NCBI GenBank assembly: GCA_022605955.1 | Contig: JAKCOZ010000018.1 | Coordinates: 7,448,001 to 7,512,000 of the forward strand | Direction: 5' to 3' | Origin: Rallus limicola | Lineage: Eukaryota; Chordata; Aves; Gruiformes; Rallidae | Length of the DNA stretch: 64,000 nt | Shown: one piece after another, positions 24,601 to 36,178 of the stretch | Layout: each line of letters opens with the position of its first letter | How positions within the stretch are numbered: position 1 is the first letter of the stretch | The notes under the pieces: model-generated | The model's database searches: none | What the model was told of the DNA's origin: nothing | The model's input: only the letters and a program-made list of their open reading frames with translations | Position numbers and translations under genes: made by a program

Positions 24601-27600
24601 GAGTAACATTTTTGTTTGTTTAAAGCAGGGTTTGTTTGTTTGTTTACAGTAAGTACCTGTCACATAGCAACAGAAATATTACTAAATAATAATACAGATA
24701 ATGTTAAGCTCCTGGGTCTAGAAGCTTTCAATGAAAAAACCCACATGTTCCTGATAAAAAATAATAAATAATGTCACCTTTTCTTTTTACATTAAAAATA
24801 TCTGTACATGATTGCACAATATAACAAAGTACAGTTTTATTTTCTAGGCTCAGGGTGGCATCTCTGGGTTAGATCTTCATCTAAAAAGGGTAGAGGCTTG
24901 TAGTGTTGATCCTTCATATTTCCCACTGCATGAAAGTAATTTTCCCAAAGTTGTGATGTCTCCTGCTTTGCCTACCCTTTCCATGCAAAGGTGGAAAAAG
25001 CTCACAAGGAACACTGCGACATCTACATGCAGGAAGCAGCTAAGGGCTGAGATCTTTGCAAACAGAGGTGTGTGTATGGTGATACTCGAAAGTCTTGAAA
25101 CTTCTTGCCTCAACTGGAAGAGAACTGAAACAAACAGAAAAATAAAGATGGAAAATGTAAGTAGAAGTTTGTCTTCCTGCTGAAGCTAGAAAAGTTTTTT
25201 AGATGGTATATTTTTCAAGATGGCACTTGGTGATCTATTACAGACTGACTGTCCCTTGGCCAACTTTTCTTCTTGGTGAGAATGCCCAATGTTTGCTCAG
25301 ATGAGGCTAGCATGGCAGCTTGCCCAGGGTTTGAGGGGCACATCCCATCCATTGGCCTAAGAATAGCAGGGGGATGGTCATTATCTTTTAACAACCAGGC
25401 TGGATTGAGGCAGCACTTGCAGGGCCATCTTTTAGCAGTGAAATGTCTCTGCAAGTCCCACTCCAGCTTGTCAGGCACTATAAAGACCCTGTGAGTCTTC
25501 TTTTAACAAACTTGGCCAGGAAACACAGTAAAAGCATTTACAAAGCAAGCTCTGCAGAGTAGGGTGAATCAGCAGCTCGTGCTGACCTTTCACCAGTGAC
25601 TCTGATCAAAAGGCAAACATTTCCTCTTATTTTGCTAAAGAAAAGGTAGTGCTGTTTCTCCCCTGACAGCATCCAGTCACCGGCAGGCAGGGTCTTGTGC
25701 AGACAGAGCAGGCATTTAGTCTCACATCATGTTAGGGCTCTAGCCAGAACTTTAAGACCACGATATCACAGGAGAGGTGCCTTGTACACAGATGGCAGCT
25801 GGGAAGGAACAGTGGGAGTCCCTGCACTGGGTGATTTGTACCTGTGTTGTTTCCTTACATTGACAGAAATGAGCCCACTCCTGGAGTAAGGCTTTTCAGT
25901 ACCATAGTTCAGCTGTCCTCGCAGATGCAGGAGTCTCCCCAGCCATTCTGCTCATGCACCTTCCCATGTGCACATCAATCCATGTACATGCGGCTGGACA
26001 TCCGTATGGGTCAGTCCAGGAGGCTCCATGACAGTACAGAAGAATGAGTTTTCATAAAGTCCTGCTGTCCATGAATCCTTTGGGTACCTCAAAATGAATC
26101 TGTTCCTTCAGCTGAGCCATTTTTCTTCTAGGACCATAACTAGAAACAGGACTCTTGGGATTCAGGGTCGTTGTGAATGGGAAGCTTCTCATGTTCCTGA
26201 TGATGCCCATTACGTAAAACAGCATACCTAGGAGTGGGAAAACATGAAGTCAGACTTGTTAGTGCTAGTCAAAAGGACAAATTATGTAAAATGAGTTTTT
26301 GAAAACCCAAAAGTACATCTTAAGACAGTACATCTTCCAGGTGTACAATATCCACATCCCACATAAAGTAAACATGAATCTCTACTTGGCTCCAGGACAG
26401 GAAACCAAATCTTCAGCTTGATGCAGTCAAGGCAAAGCCTGAAAACCAAGAACCTGTTGCTTTTCATGTATCTATCTAGGGGGCAGCTGGCAATGAGAGG
26501 AAACCAGACCAAAGGACTAAGGAACACTGAACAGCATCTGTGAGTAGACTAAGCTGGGGGCAGTTCATTTAATGTCTTCAGTGGAGCATTTAAAAGAATC
26601 ATTTGAGACTAGCTTGGGAAGGCTGGGAATCCAGTTTCAGATGAAACCCAGACAAGCATTTCAGGTTGTTTCCACTCACAAAAGAACGTAGTCTCTGTTG
26701 ATTGCAAAGTTGGGTTTAGTGCCACGTCTAGTATGTCTTATCAAACTGGTGCTGTTCTGGCTCTATGTCCTTTGGAGGTGTCATGTCATGTATATATCTT
26801 TCTGATATTTTTCCAGGCTTTTGGCCAGATCCATGTTACTTCTTACCCTGTGCCTCATCCATCAGCCCATTTCCTGCTACCCATCTCAACATGGCTTTCT
26901 GAGCAGAGCTGTTTTCGTTTGCTGATGACTGCAGCTCTTTTCCTTCTCAGTAGGAATAAGCAAATATGAGGTGAAACTCATTTAGCACATCTTTCTAGAA
27001 TTTCACATCTAATTGTTCCTGCTTACACACCCCCTGAAGGGTACAGAGCAAGTGAGGCATTTTGCCTTAGCAGTCCATTTCATTTAAACTGAAGCTGAAC
27101 CAAACCATCCTTTGAGCAGGTCCAGAAGTAGGAAGCTACAAAAATAACAGTAAAAACCTATTTTTCCCTAGTCCAAATGCATATTGGAGAAATCAGGTCT
27201 CTGTTAAGACTCTCCTTTCCCAGGTGTTTAGAGATGTACATAGATTATTTGTCGTAGTAACAAACATCGAAGACACAGCTGAAATATCTTCATCCCAATA
27301 AGCATTAAAAAGAAAAAACAGCATAAGAAAGTAGAATAATATGTCAGTTCTCCTGCTGTTAGCAGAGGTGAAAGAAGTCGCATTAGCTTCAGGATTTGTT
27401 TGAATAGTCATTAGGAAAAAAGGTCAGGAACTCCTTGTTGTTTATATATTCAAAAACTGACACTATGACATTAATTTACTTGGTATTATTAATCTAGATT
27501 CATGTCTCTGCACTGTGTATACCTGGGACATAGGCACCTAATTAAGGTGCTTACAATGCCACTGAAATGTCTTAAGTAGATGATCTGAGTATCCTACAAA

Positions 27601-27808
27601 TGGTGTATCCACTAGCTCCAGTAGATGAGCCATGGACTCAAAAGGAAAGCCAGGGTATAAACTGTACTGCCTGTCTGAATTTGTCCTGGTGAACATTCCT
27701 AGAGGAAATGACCATCTAATGTACTAGATACTGTTTTTCAACATAGTCAGGCTTGGCTGCCTTGATACAGGTGGCTGTATGTCCATTGAACATCTTCCCC
27801 TAGTACTC
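21651..27808. other. Intergenic sequence, no gene recognised
   Basis: This is unique sequence. A short (TTTG)n run is at 24630-24646. Open frames such as 22804-23307 (minus, 167 codons) have no protein-like features. No conserved domain was recognised on either strand. Confidence 0.65.
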
Positions 27809-27840
27809 CGTTTGAAATAATGACCATATTATTTCAAACG
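27809..27840. repeat. Perfect 13-bp inverted repeat with 6-base loop
   Basis: The left arm CGTTTGAAATAAT (27809-27821) and the right arm ATTATTTCAAACG (27828-27840) are exact reverse complements, separated by GACCAT. Base pairing does not continue outside the arms. It could form a hairpin or cruciform. No promoter or gene is recognisable next to it and no flanking target duplication was seen. Confidence 0.95.
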
Positions 27841-30800
27841 TACGTGCCGGTTCTACCAACAAGATGCAGACTTGAGGCAGGAAACAAGAGAAGACATTTT
27901 GCATCTCACACTGAACAGACACTCCAATTAGATGACCATGAAGCATACAAGTCATAATGTAATTTTAATTTTCTCTACCAAGTCAGACACGGCACGTTGT
28001 GTGAGGTGAACCAGCAGAGAGACCTCTGGCATGGCAAAGTCTCTGCTACAAACAGTGATGCAGAGGATGAGAGCCAGGAACCCACTCTGTGAACAAGGCA
28101 GGCAGACTTCAGAGCAACTCCAGACTTGCTCAGCAGCACAACAGACAGGCACTGAAAGCTGACTTCAGACAGGGTTTCCAAAGAGCCAAACCTTGCTGCT
28201 GCTGCTGTAGTCAGAAAGCAGTTGTGCAAGATCAGCAGTTTAGCAGGCGGTGCCGTTTTTTACAAAGATGCATTAAGCTAAAGAGAAGTCACTTGGAAGT
28301 CCCAGGATCTCCTGTGGCACAAAGTGTCTGTCTGAAGGCTCAGGCAGTTAGCACTTCCAGCTGCTTACCCTGTGGGGAAAGAGGACCTGTAGGAGAGGAG
28401 GGAAGAGCATCCATATGCGAAGTGCAAAAGCTGCTGTGCTGCGGGGGTGATGGCTCGCTCTGGTAGTGGCACTTCAACCCTAAAACTCTTACCAGCATCT
28501 CCGGGAGACTGTTAAAGGAGTCCTCTGCTTGCAGGCTTTTGAGTTCCCAGGGTTGTTTTCATGTACTGGAGTTTCTTCCTTCAAATGAGAGTTCAAAGCT
28601 ACCTGTCAGTTACGCGGCACCAATTTAACGTTGGGTAAGGGGCGGGTTTGTAACAACCCTGCCTTTTCACACCACCGTCTCGCAACTCATCTGCTCCGAG
28701 AATACAGTGACTTTTTCAGGCATCAGTGTCTATGGGAAATACGTTTCAGAGAGAGGGCACGGCCACAGACAACGCTTGGTTCTGCCTCACCTACAGGAAC
28801 GGACACCCCACATGCCTCAGCTCCCACCCCGCCGAGAAGCCTTCCAGCACTGCGGGATTCGGCTTAGCCACCACACGCACAACCCAACACTCGGACCCTG
28901 AGTGTGTGGATCGAGTTTTACAAGAGAAATTTATCAAGTAGGTCTAAGGAATCTGAGGAAGCAAATTTAAAAGGTCTAAATGCATTAAATAAATTCTCTG
29001 CAGCATATTGGTTGCTCAGCTTTCCTGCCTGTAATGTGTTCCCTCGGTGGGGTTTGGATCTGCTGGCATGCTAAGCTACCAAGCTCTGTTACAAAGAGCA
29101 TCCTAGGCTGCCTGTGTCCCCCGCATCCCACTTGTCCCAGAGCTGGGGGTGAGTGTCACTGCCGTTTCACCCGCCAGCCTTACTAGGTCATAAACGCCAC
29201 CACCCAGCAGTAAAGCCCAATAATGAAAAGCCATTACCACCTATAAAGGGACCCTGCTGCAGGCTATTCACATACTTGCCAAATGGTACTTTAATTGTGA
29301 TGATGACCAATTTGGAGATAATTGCTTCTGCATCTCCTGCTGTTTCTGACAGTCCAATGGACTCTTTAATTAACTGGTTAGATTAGCTCTCAGCACAGCA
29401 GAGGGGAGCTTCGTGGTTTTATCCTCTGTAGGCCCATGACCAGGACAAGAAGAAGCTCCAGCGTTATTCTGGGAACTCAGCAAGAGCCAGGGACAAAGCA
29501 CAGAGGGGATGCAGTGGCTGTTTCTAACCCCCTCACTTTCATTCCCTGCAAAGATATCTGCCCCACCAATGGGTACAATGCACTAAGAAAGCAAAGCCAA
29601 AAAACTGCTGGTCTTTGACTTCCCTAATGGCAATGAGAAACAGTCACCCTTTCCATTGAGGGAGAAGTCCCTGCTTAGCCCTCTCTGGACAACCAAACCC
29701 CCAGTGACCAGCTCCGTGCCCCTGGATTTTGGGGCCGGGCTCCTGGCTCTGAACACAAAAGCAACTGCATCCATTTCCTCAACAGAGCAAAATGCAGGAG
29801 GATGGGAAGCAATGCCAGAGTGGAGCCCGTGCAACCCCTCTATCAGAGCTCCCAGCTACCTGCTCACTCTCTGGAGGGCAGCTGCTGTCCAGAATCAATG
29901 CCTGGGGACCTTTGGACAGTGGGAAATGACCAGGAATTGGAAGGTATCTGCTCCCTTTCCCAAAAATGCTCCTACCCACCCTTTGTGCTTACAGTATCCC
30001 TGTAAAGCACATGTCCCTGGCTTCCCCGTGCCAGCCTGGGAAGCGCAGTTGCAGTTCTGCAGACATTTTATCCCTGAATTGCTCCTGATTTTTAACCATA
30101 GCCCGTGCTCTGATCACTTGTATCCATCCCTGCCTAAGCTCCCTGAGGCTGGAGTTCTCCAGGCTGCAGGCAGTTCATCCCCACAGCTGCTGCGAAGGGC
30201 AAAGGGCCCCTGGCAGGTACAGAAACTCTGTGGGGTTTGGATCACATTAGTGGATGCTGCTCATTAATAACCGAGCGCCAGGGAGCACAGCCAGCCGTTC
30301 CCAGCCACAGCTCAGTCGCTGAGGGGCTGACTCATGTGGCAGCATCTCCTGTGCTTTCCAAACCTCTGAACAAGCACTGGGCTCTGTCCCTTTACCCCGG
30401 CAGGAGAAATAACTTCACCTTGAGGGTCATAATAATAGCAGAGAAGAAAAAGGAGTAAAATAACTTCCCCCAACCACCCAAGCACTGTGAAGCTTTCGGC
30501 TGGGCTGAATGGAGATTAATGGAAGAAGCCACAGCCATAAACCCACTGTAGGTGCGCAGCTGTCTTTGCTCCTGTTTACTAACCCTTTCCCAATGCACCT
30601 GCCTACATTATTAATTGCTTCCATTTCTGAACTGGCAGAAGATGGTTCCTGTTGTCCTGATGTTCACTGGAGACCAAGGTAAGGTTCTGCAGCTGTCCCT
30701 GGACTGGGCTGGGAAGGGTTCGCTGTTGTGCAGGAGGTACTGGGAGCTGTGCTCCCCAGGGCCTTGCCACTTAAACCCACTGCCCCCTGCCCAGGACACG

Positions 30801-33800
30801 AAGGACGCATTGTCACCAGGCAGAGAAGAGGCTTTGCACACACATTCAGGCACTGAGAGGTTAAGGTGGCTGCAGAAGGAGGTGCATTTAGGTAGGTATG
30901 TCTCAGTCCTATGGTGCTACCAGGACAGCCCAGGTCTCAGCAGGGACATAAGTGGCTGCAAAGTCTGGGCAAGTTTATACATGAACTATACAAAAAGCTG
31001 ATAATGACCAAATTTCATTGCATTTGCAAATCTTTTTGATAGCCTTTATAATTTAAATGCAAACTAGTTACTGCCCGAGTTTGGAAATATTCCCGGTAAT
31101 GCCAGAAGGGAAGAAAAACCTTGTATCGGATTTTTTCTTTGAAATAAGAACTGCTCTCAGCAGTTCACCTGAATTTGTCTGAAGCCTGAATCTACTCCAC
31201 TCTAACTGACCCCACACACAGTCAGACAACTCAGGAAAATTTCTCCTAACTGAAACAAAACTGTGGCCCTCAGACATCCCTGAAATGGGATCTGGGGTGT
31301 CTTGCTGGCAACTCATTAGTGACTCTCCCTGGACTTTTGTATCTTTGAAGGCTGTGACAACATTTGCAGTGGCAACCCAAAGCCCCAAGTATTTCTGGTT
31401 GTTCTTAGTGAACCCAGCTCCCCAGGGCAATAGAGTGTAGGAAGAGTCTGCACATAGGTAGAAGCTGGCTGGAGCTGCAGTTTAAGTGGAATTGAGTCTC
31501 CAAATTGAATTAAGAATTGAAACTTTGCTTAGATTTGAAAATTTCCTTGCATTTTCCTTCGTGCCACAGCAGCACACCTCTCCAGTGCTTTCCTGCCTGG
31601 GATATGTGCAGCACCATTACCATATATAGTGCACATTTCTCAAAGCTCTGTTTCTTTCAGACGGACTTACAGAGAAAGAATAAACATCTCTCTTCCATAT
31701 CAAGTCAGGATTACAGTTAACAATCACTTGGCAGACAAGAGCAGGTTATTTTAATGAACACATCATTCTGAAATAAGCCTTCCACCATCTGTTCAGTCCT
31801 GTAATTATAAATGCAAACAACATAATTCATAAATGCGCTATAAAAGAGAGGGAAAGAGAACAGCTCAGGATGACTGTTTCTTAGTTATTCCAGGCAGTGA
31901 TGCATCTGCTTACTTTATTCCTGCTTCAGGAGCAGGTAGGGAACAGTCATTGAATTCTGTATTTTGTGGCAGTCACTAAGCCACAGTAAGCGGTGCCTGT
32001 AGATGACAGAGATGCCGTTAAGTGCAGTAGGGTTTCTGGTTGGCATCATTATTTAGCCATGCCTATGATGGAAGTGCCCAGGAAAGATCACACAGACCAT
32101 CCTGAATCCCCGTGGGGCAGGAGTAAACTTTAAGCATGTGTTTGAGAAGAGCAGGAAAGAGCCTGTGGCGTCTGAGTGCCCTCTAGGCTTACAGGAGCTA
32201 AGGGTAAGGATGGCAGTGTCATTTTGTCCCTGAAAAGATGCTTTTAACATTTTGGAAAACTGGGAATTCTTGGGAAACAGTTGGAAGAGTGTCAACATAA
32301 AATCCCAAGAATCTCTGAAATTTGCTAGTTTAATTCGTGAAATTTTTCATTTTGAAAGAGGCAAAAAGTATTTTTAAAATCCAAAATACACAAAATGTCA
32401 AAATAAAATGTGAACAAAATATGTTATTTCATTCCCATTTTCTGTTGGGAAAAATTATTATAATACAAATTAAGTGGTTTTTTCATGAAACATTTCATTT
32501 AAATGCAGCTGCATATTTGTTTCTCAAAAGGTCAGTGCAGAATTGTCCCTCTCTCACAATTGCCAGGTTCAGAGACTCCATAAAATGAAAAGCTTTCTAG
32601 TAACTCTCTAATCCCTGGGCTGGGTGACTCATGCTTCCAGCCACTGGAGTAACCTGCCACATTTGGCCACCAATAGCAAATCTGTGTGGCAGGATAGGAA
32701 GAATATCCTGCTACCCCCACCTTCTCAACACGATTCCCAGGACAAAAGGGAGCCAGAAAGGACAAGCTCGTTCTGTCTCCCTGTTGATATATGTCAGCAT
32801 TGAAGAGCAACATAAATGGATTTCATATTCAGTGCTGGAAAACTAGCAATATCTCTCATAATTCCAAGATTAAGAGCTCCTGTCATTTCTCTGCAGGTTG
32901 CTCATTCCTTCCTGTTTCTGAGATGAGCAATATACCTGCAAGGCTCCCTAGAGTAAAGTTTAAGCTTGTTGTCTGTCATCCTTCTCTTGCATCTGATTGA
33001 CCTGCACCCAGAGGAGACCAGCACTTTATCTAAGGTGAGCATGCTAAATTAGGTAGGACTTCCACTGAGCCTGTGCCATTACCTGCGATCTGCTTTGGGA
33101 ACCAGCAACCAACTGAGAGAGAATTTATCTTCTAAATGTATGTGAAACCCGTGAATGAGCTGAGAAAATGAGAAATGAGACCTGCTCCTCAACAGACCTG
33201 CTCCTCAACACCCTCAAACACTGTAACTCAGAAGTGAAACACCCGGTGTTTGTCCCACCCCAGCGTGCTGGAGGCAGTGGGATTTCCAGCCGGGTGGGGA
33301 TGCTGCAGGCAGCATGGCTGCTGCTGCTCAGGGGCTGAGCTAGCCTGGGCAGCAGATGAACATCTCCATCCCCTCCTCCTGTGACTGTTTCTCCTCATTG
33401 CAAGCTGACAGCCTGCAGAGCCTGTAAAGATATGGCATGACATCTGAGTAAAGAGGTTGGGATAGATGGTTTGCTAAATCAGCTGTTGGAGCTCTGGGGG
33501 AGAACCAGCCGACCAGACACGGTGAGTATCTGTCTGCCCCACAGCAGCCAGGCACAGGGAAGCACAGTGACATGGCTGAGAAAATTAAATCCATCCTCTG
33601 CAATGAGCAGGGACCTGCCTGTGTCTTCAAGTCCCTTCTGATCCGCTCCTGGGGAGGGACTGAGTTTTCCATGTGTAAAACCCCTCAGTCAGTGGATTTG
33701 ATGTCTCGTGACAGCAGTCTGTCCCCAAAGAGAAACTATTCCTCCATTCTTACAGTACCCTAGCCAAATTTGAAGGCTATCCTAGACTTCCTATTAAATT

Positions 33801-34165
33801 TTAATATTTTTTAAATAAAGAGAAGCAAATATCAGTGGACCATTCCTCCTTAGCAACGATGTAGTCCTCTGGGAAAACATGGATAAAATCCACAGCAATG
33901 TCATCAAAACTTTGATTTTCCCATTGCAGCTGAATGGTGAAAATCCAGATCTCGGGACAACATTTGGATTGCTAAATTATTTATAGGGATATGACAGCAG
34001 TGTGGATTTTAAAGCCCTTTGTAGTCAAACGTAAATACAAATTTGTCTCTGTCTCACGACGAGTGTTTATTTTTTCCCACTCTGGAGCAGTCACTCTGAG
34101 TATCTTAATTATCTTTAAATCAAATAATGTTGTTCAGACCTTGTGAGCTGGAATTAAGCACTCAT
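27841..34165. other. Intergenic sequence with possible conserved non-coding blocks
   Basis: No gene is recognised. The frame 29656-30267 (+, 203 codons) is long but has no domain or codon pattern suggesting a protein. AT-rich blocks with homeodomain-type TAATTG/TTAATTAA cores, for example 29215-29390 and 31725-31860, look like candidate conserved non-coding elements. An exon-like segment from about 30642 to 30677 sits between a CAG and a GTAAGG. Confidence 0.55.
33179..33210. repeat. Perfect 16-bp tandem duplication
   Basis: The unit GACCTGCTCCTCAACA occurs twice in a row, at 33179-33194 and 33195-33210, without a mismatch. This suggests a recent replication-slippage duplication. Confidence 0.95.
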
Positions 34166-34369
34166 CTTTCTTTACTAAATTTCAGTTAGAGGTTTTAAAA
34201 ACAGCTGTCTCCAGCCCACGTAATCCAGCATGTGGTACATTTTGTAAGACTTCGACATGCCTCCTCACATTTAAAATTAGCAGACAGTTCTCCAAGTAAG
34301 CAAAGCCCTTGAGTGAGAGATACATACCACTGGAAAAAAAAAAAAAAAAAAAAAAAAAAGACTTTCTTT
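34166..34369 (+). mobile_element. Possible poly(A)-tailed retroposed insert
   Basis: A run of 26 A residues at 34334-34359 ends a segment of about 160 bases. The segment is flanked by the same 8 bases, CTTTCTTT, at 34166-34173 and 34362-34369. A terminal poly(A) and a short flanking direct repeat are the marks of target-primed reverse transcription. The flanking repeat is short and of low complexity, so chance is not excluded. The body has no recognisable parent gene. Confidence 0.3.
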
Positions 34370-34742
34370 GTATCTGACAAGGCACAGAAAACAAAGAAAG
34401 CATCTATCAGTACGTTTGTCTCTCCCCTTTCTTCTTCCTTGGTTCCATCATTCCTGAAGGATGTCTTCCTTAGCTGTAGGTTGCCTATTCTCTCACTCAC
34501 AAGCCAGCTTTAGTTACTGGTTGAATGACCTGCACCTCCACGACATGTTCCCAGAGCCCCTGGGCCAGACACTGGCCAAGGCATTCCTGCTGCGAGGGAA
34601 GCCCTCGTCTCCAGGGGTGGAGGAGGTCAGACAGTGCCTGGTGGAGATGTGACTGTACCAACACATGGGCACTATTGCTTTGGGCTGCCATAGGATAGAA
34701 ATGTTTGGGGGGGTGGTGCTGGCAAAAAAGACCAAAATCATT
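34370..34742. other. Intergenic sequence, no gene recognised
   Basis: The + frame 34461-34652 contains a fairly protein-like stretch (FSYWLNDLHLHDMFPEPLGQ), but I recognise no family and there is no strong splice or start context. Confidence 0.5.
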
Positions 34743-34774
34743 CCCTCCCTCCCCCCACCCACCCCCCTCCCCCC
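34743..34774 (-). repeat. C-rich tract, G-quadruplex motif on minus strand
   Basis: Six runs of three to six C lie at 34743-34745, 34747-34749, 34751-34756, 34758-34760, 34762-34767 and 34769-34774, each separated by one base. The minus strand therefore carries far more than the four G-runs needed for a quadruplex, with one-base loops, the most stable class. Confidence 0.9.
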
Positions 34775-35654
34775 TGCACCATTCATTTATTGTGTTTACA
34801 TTAGAAGTGTATCTTTTTTAAGGAGGATGTGTAACTCCTTTTAAAAGTGCAGCAAATAATAAGCTGAAATATGATTTTGAAAGAAAATGTCAAAACATCA
34901 TGTTTCCTTTTTATTTTCTCCTGCTGAAAACATTTGTGGAATTTGACCCAATCACTTTGTTTCCTTGGAACTGCAACTGTTGATTATATCTTCCTTTCTC
35001 ATTCTTTTTACTGCCAGGCTCTATTAATGAATTTGGTCTAAGAAAGATTATAGGAATCCATTTAAGCTACTGTAACTTCAACAGTTCATCCCAGCAAATG
35101 CTCTTTTCAGAGGACTCTTGTTCTGTGAATGGCAGAAAATCATCTTGGCAGGCAGAGTGCTGAACACAACTCCTCAATTGGCAGAGGAAACAGGCAGGAT
35201 AAGGACTGATTGATGAAGATAACTAATTAGGACCCTGGCCTGAGTCAGCCAAGGCATGCCACACAGACCAGCAAAGAGTTGAATTCAGTAAAAAAATAGG
35301 GTAGAAAGAACACATTTTTGTAAGCCATTATCTTTGGGTGCTCACTAAAACCTTTTCATGATGTTATAAAGTCTAATCACTGTATTGAACAACCACCTCT
35401 TAAGAAGATAATTACACTCTTGATGGACCTCAGAAGTTAAAAACAGGAACAACATGATGGATACTTTAATGCTAAACAAATAGAGAAATGCTAAACCTGT
35501 GTAATAAGAACAAAGATCAGCCAAGTTCTTCAGGGAGCTATTTTAGGGAATTGTTAACAGAAGGTTACCAGCAACTCAGGACTGCAGCGGTGACTGTGCC
35601 AACAGCTCCTGCTCGACTGTGGGCAAACCATGACATTTCTCTTGGGCTTTCTTT
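34775..35654. other. Intergenic sequence, no gene recognised
   Basis: This is AT-rich unique sequence. The stretch 35195-35270 has a balanced, non-repetitive look with AACTAATTAGGA-type homeodomain cores, but no evidence for transcription. Confidence 0.55.
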
Positions 35655-36178
35655 TGTAGAATCATATAAAGGTCTGGGTTGGAAGGGACCCCAAGGATCA
35701 TACAGTTCCAAGCCTCTGCCACAGGCAGGGCCACAACCTCCAGGCCTGGATCTACAGAAGGTTGCCCAGGGCCCCAGCCAACCCGGCCTTGAACACCCCC
35801 AGGGATGGGGCATCCACCACCTCTCTGGGCAGCCTGTTCCAGCAACCTGTTCCCCTAATATCTAATCTAAACCTTCCCTCCTTTAGCTTTAGTCCATTCC
35901 CCCTTGTCCTGCCATTATCTACCCTTTTAAAAAGCTGATTCCCCTCCTGTTTCTCTACTCCCTTCAGGTACTGGAAGGCTGCAGTGAGGTTCCCCTGCAG
36001 CATTCTCTTCTCCAGGCTGAACAAGTCCAGCTCCCTCAGCCTCTCTTCACAGGAGAGTTGCTCCAGCCGTCTAATCATCTCTGTGGCCTCCTCTGAACCC
36101 TCTCCAACAGTTCCACATCTTTCTTGCATTGAGGGCCCCGAATCCTCACTGGGGGCCACACAGTACTCACTGTGGATA
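35655..36178 (-). mobile_element. CR1 LINE, 5'-truncated, with end of ORF2
   Basis: The minus-strand 3' end, read from about 35690 back to 35655, matches the typical CR1 tail (CCTTCCAACCCAGACC... ATGATTCT). Reading minus from about 36150, the translation shows the C-terminus of the CR1 ORF2 reverse transcriptase polyprotein, with motifs LEQLSCEERLRELDLFSLEK, NGLKLKEGRFRLDIRG and WNRLPREVVDAPSLGVFKAG. CR1 is the main avian non-LTR retrotransposon. This copy is 5'-truncated near 36178, as most are. It has lost about ten residues between RLDIRG and WNRLPRE, so it is inactive. The frame is otherwise open, suggesting moderate age. Confidence 0.95.

Noticed and set aside
29656..30267. 203-codon open frame on the + strand
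   Set aside because: It has no recognisable domain, no good splice or start context and proline/serine-rich noise-like composition. A frame of this length is not surprising in 64 kb read in six frames.
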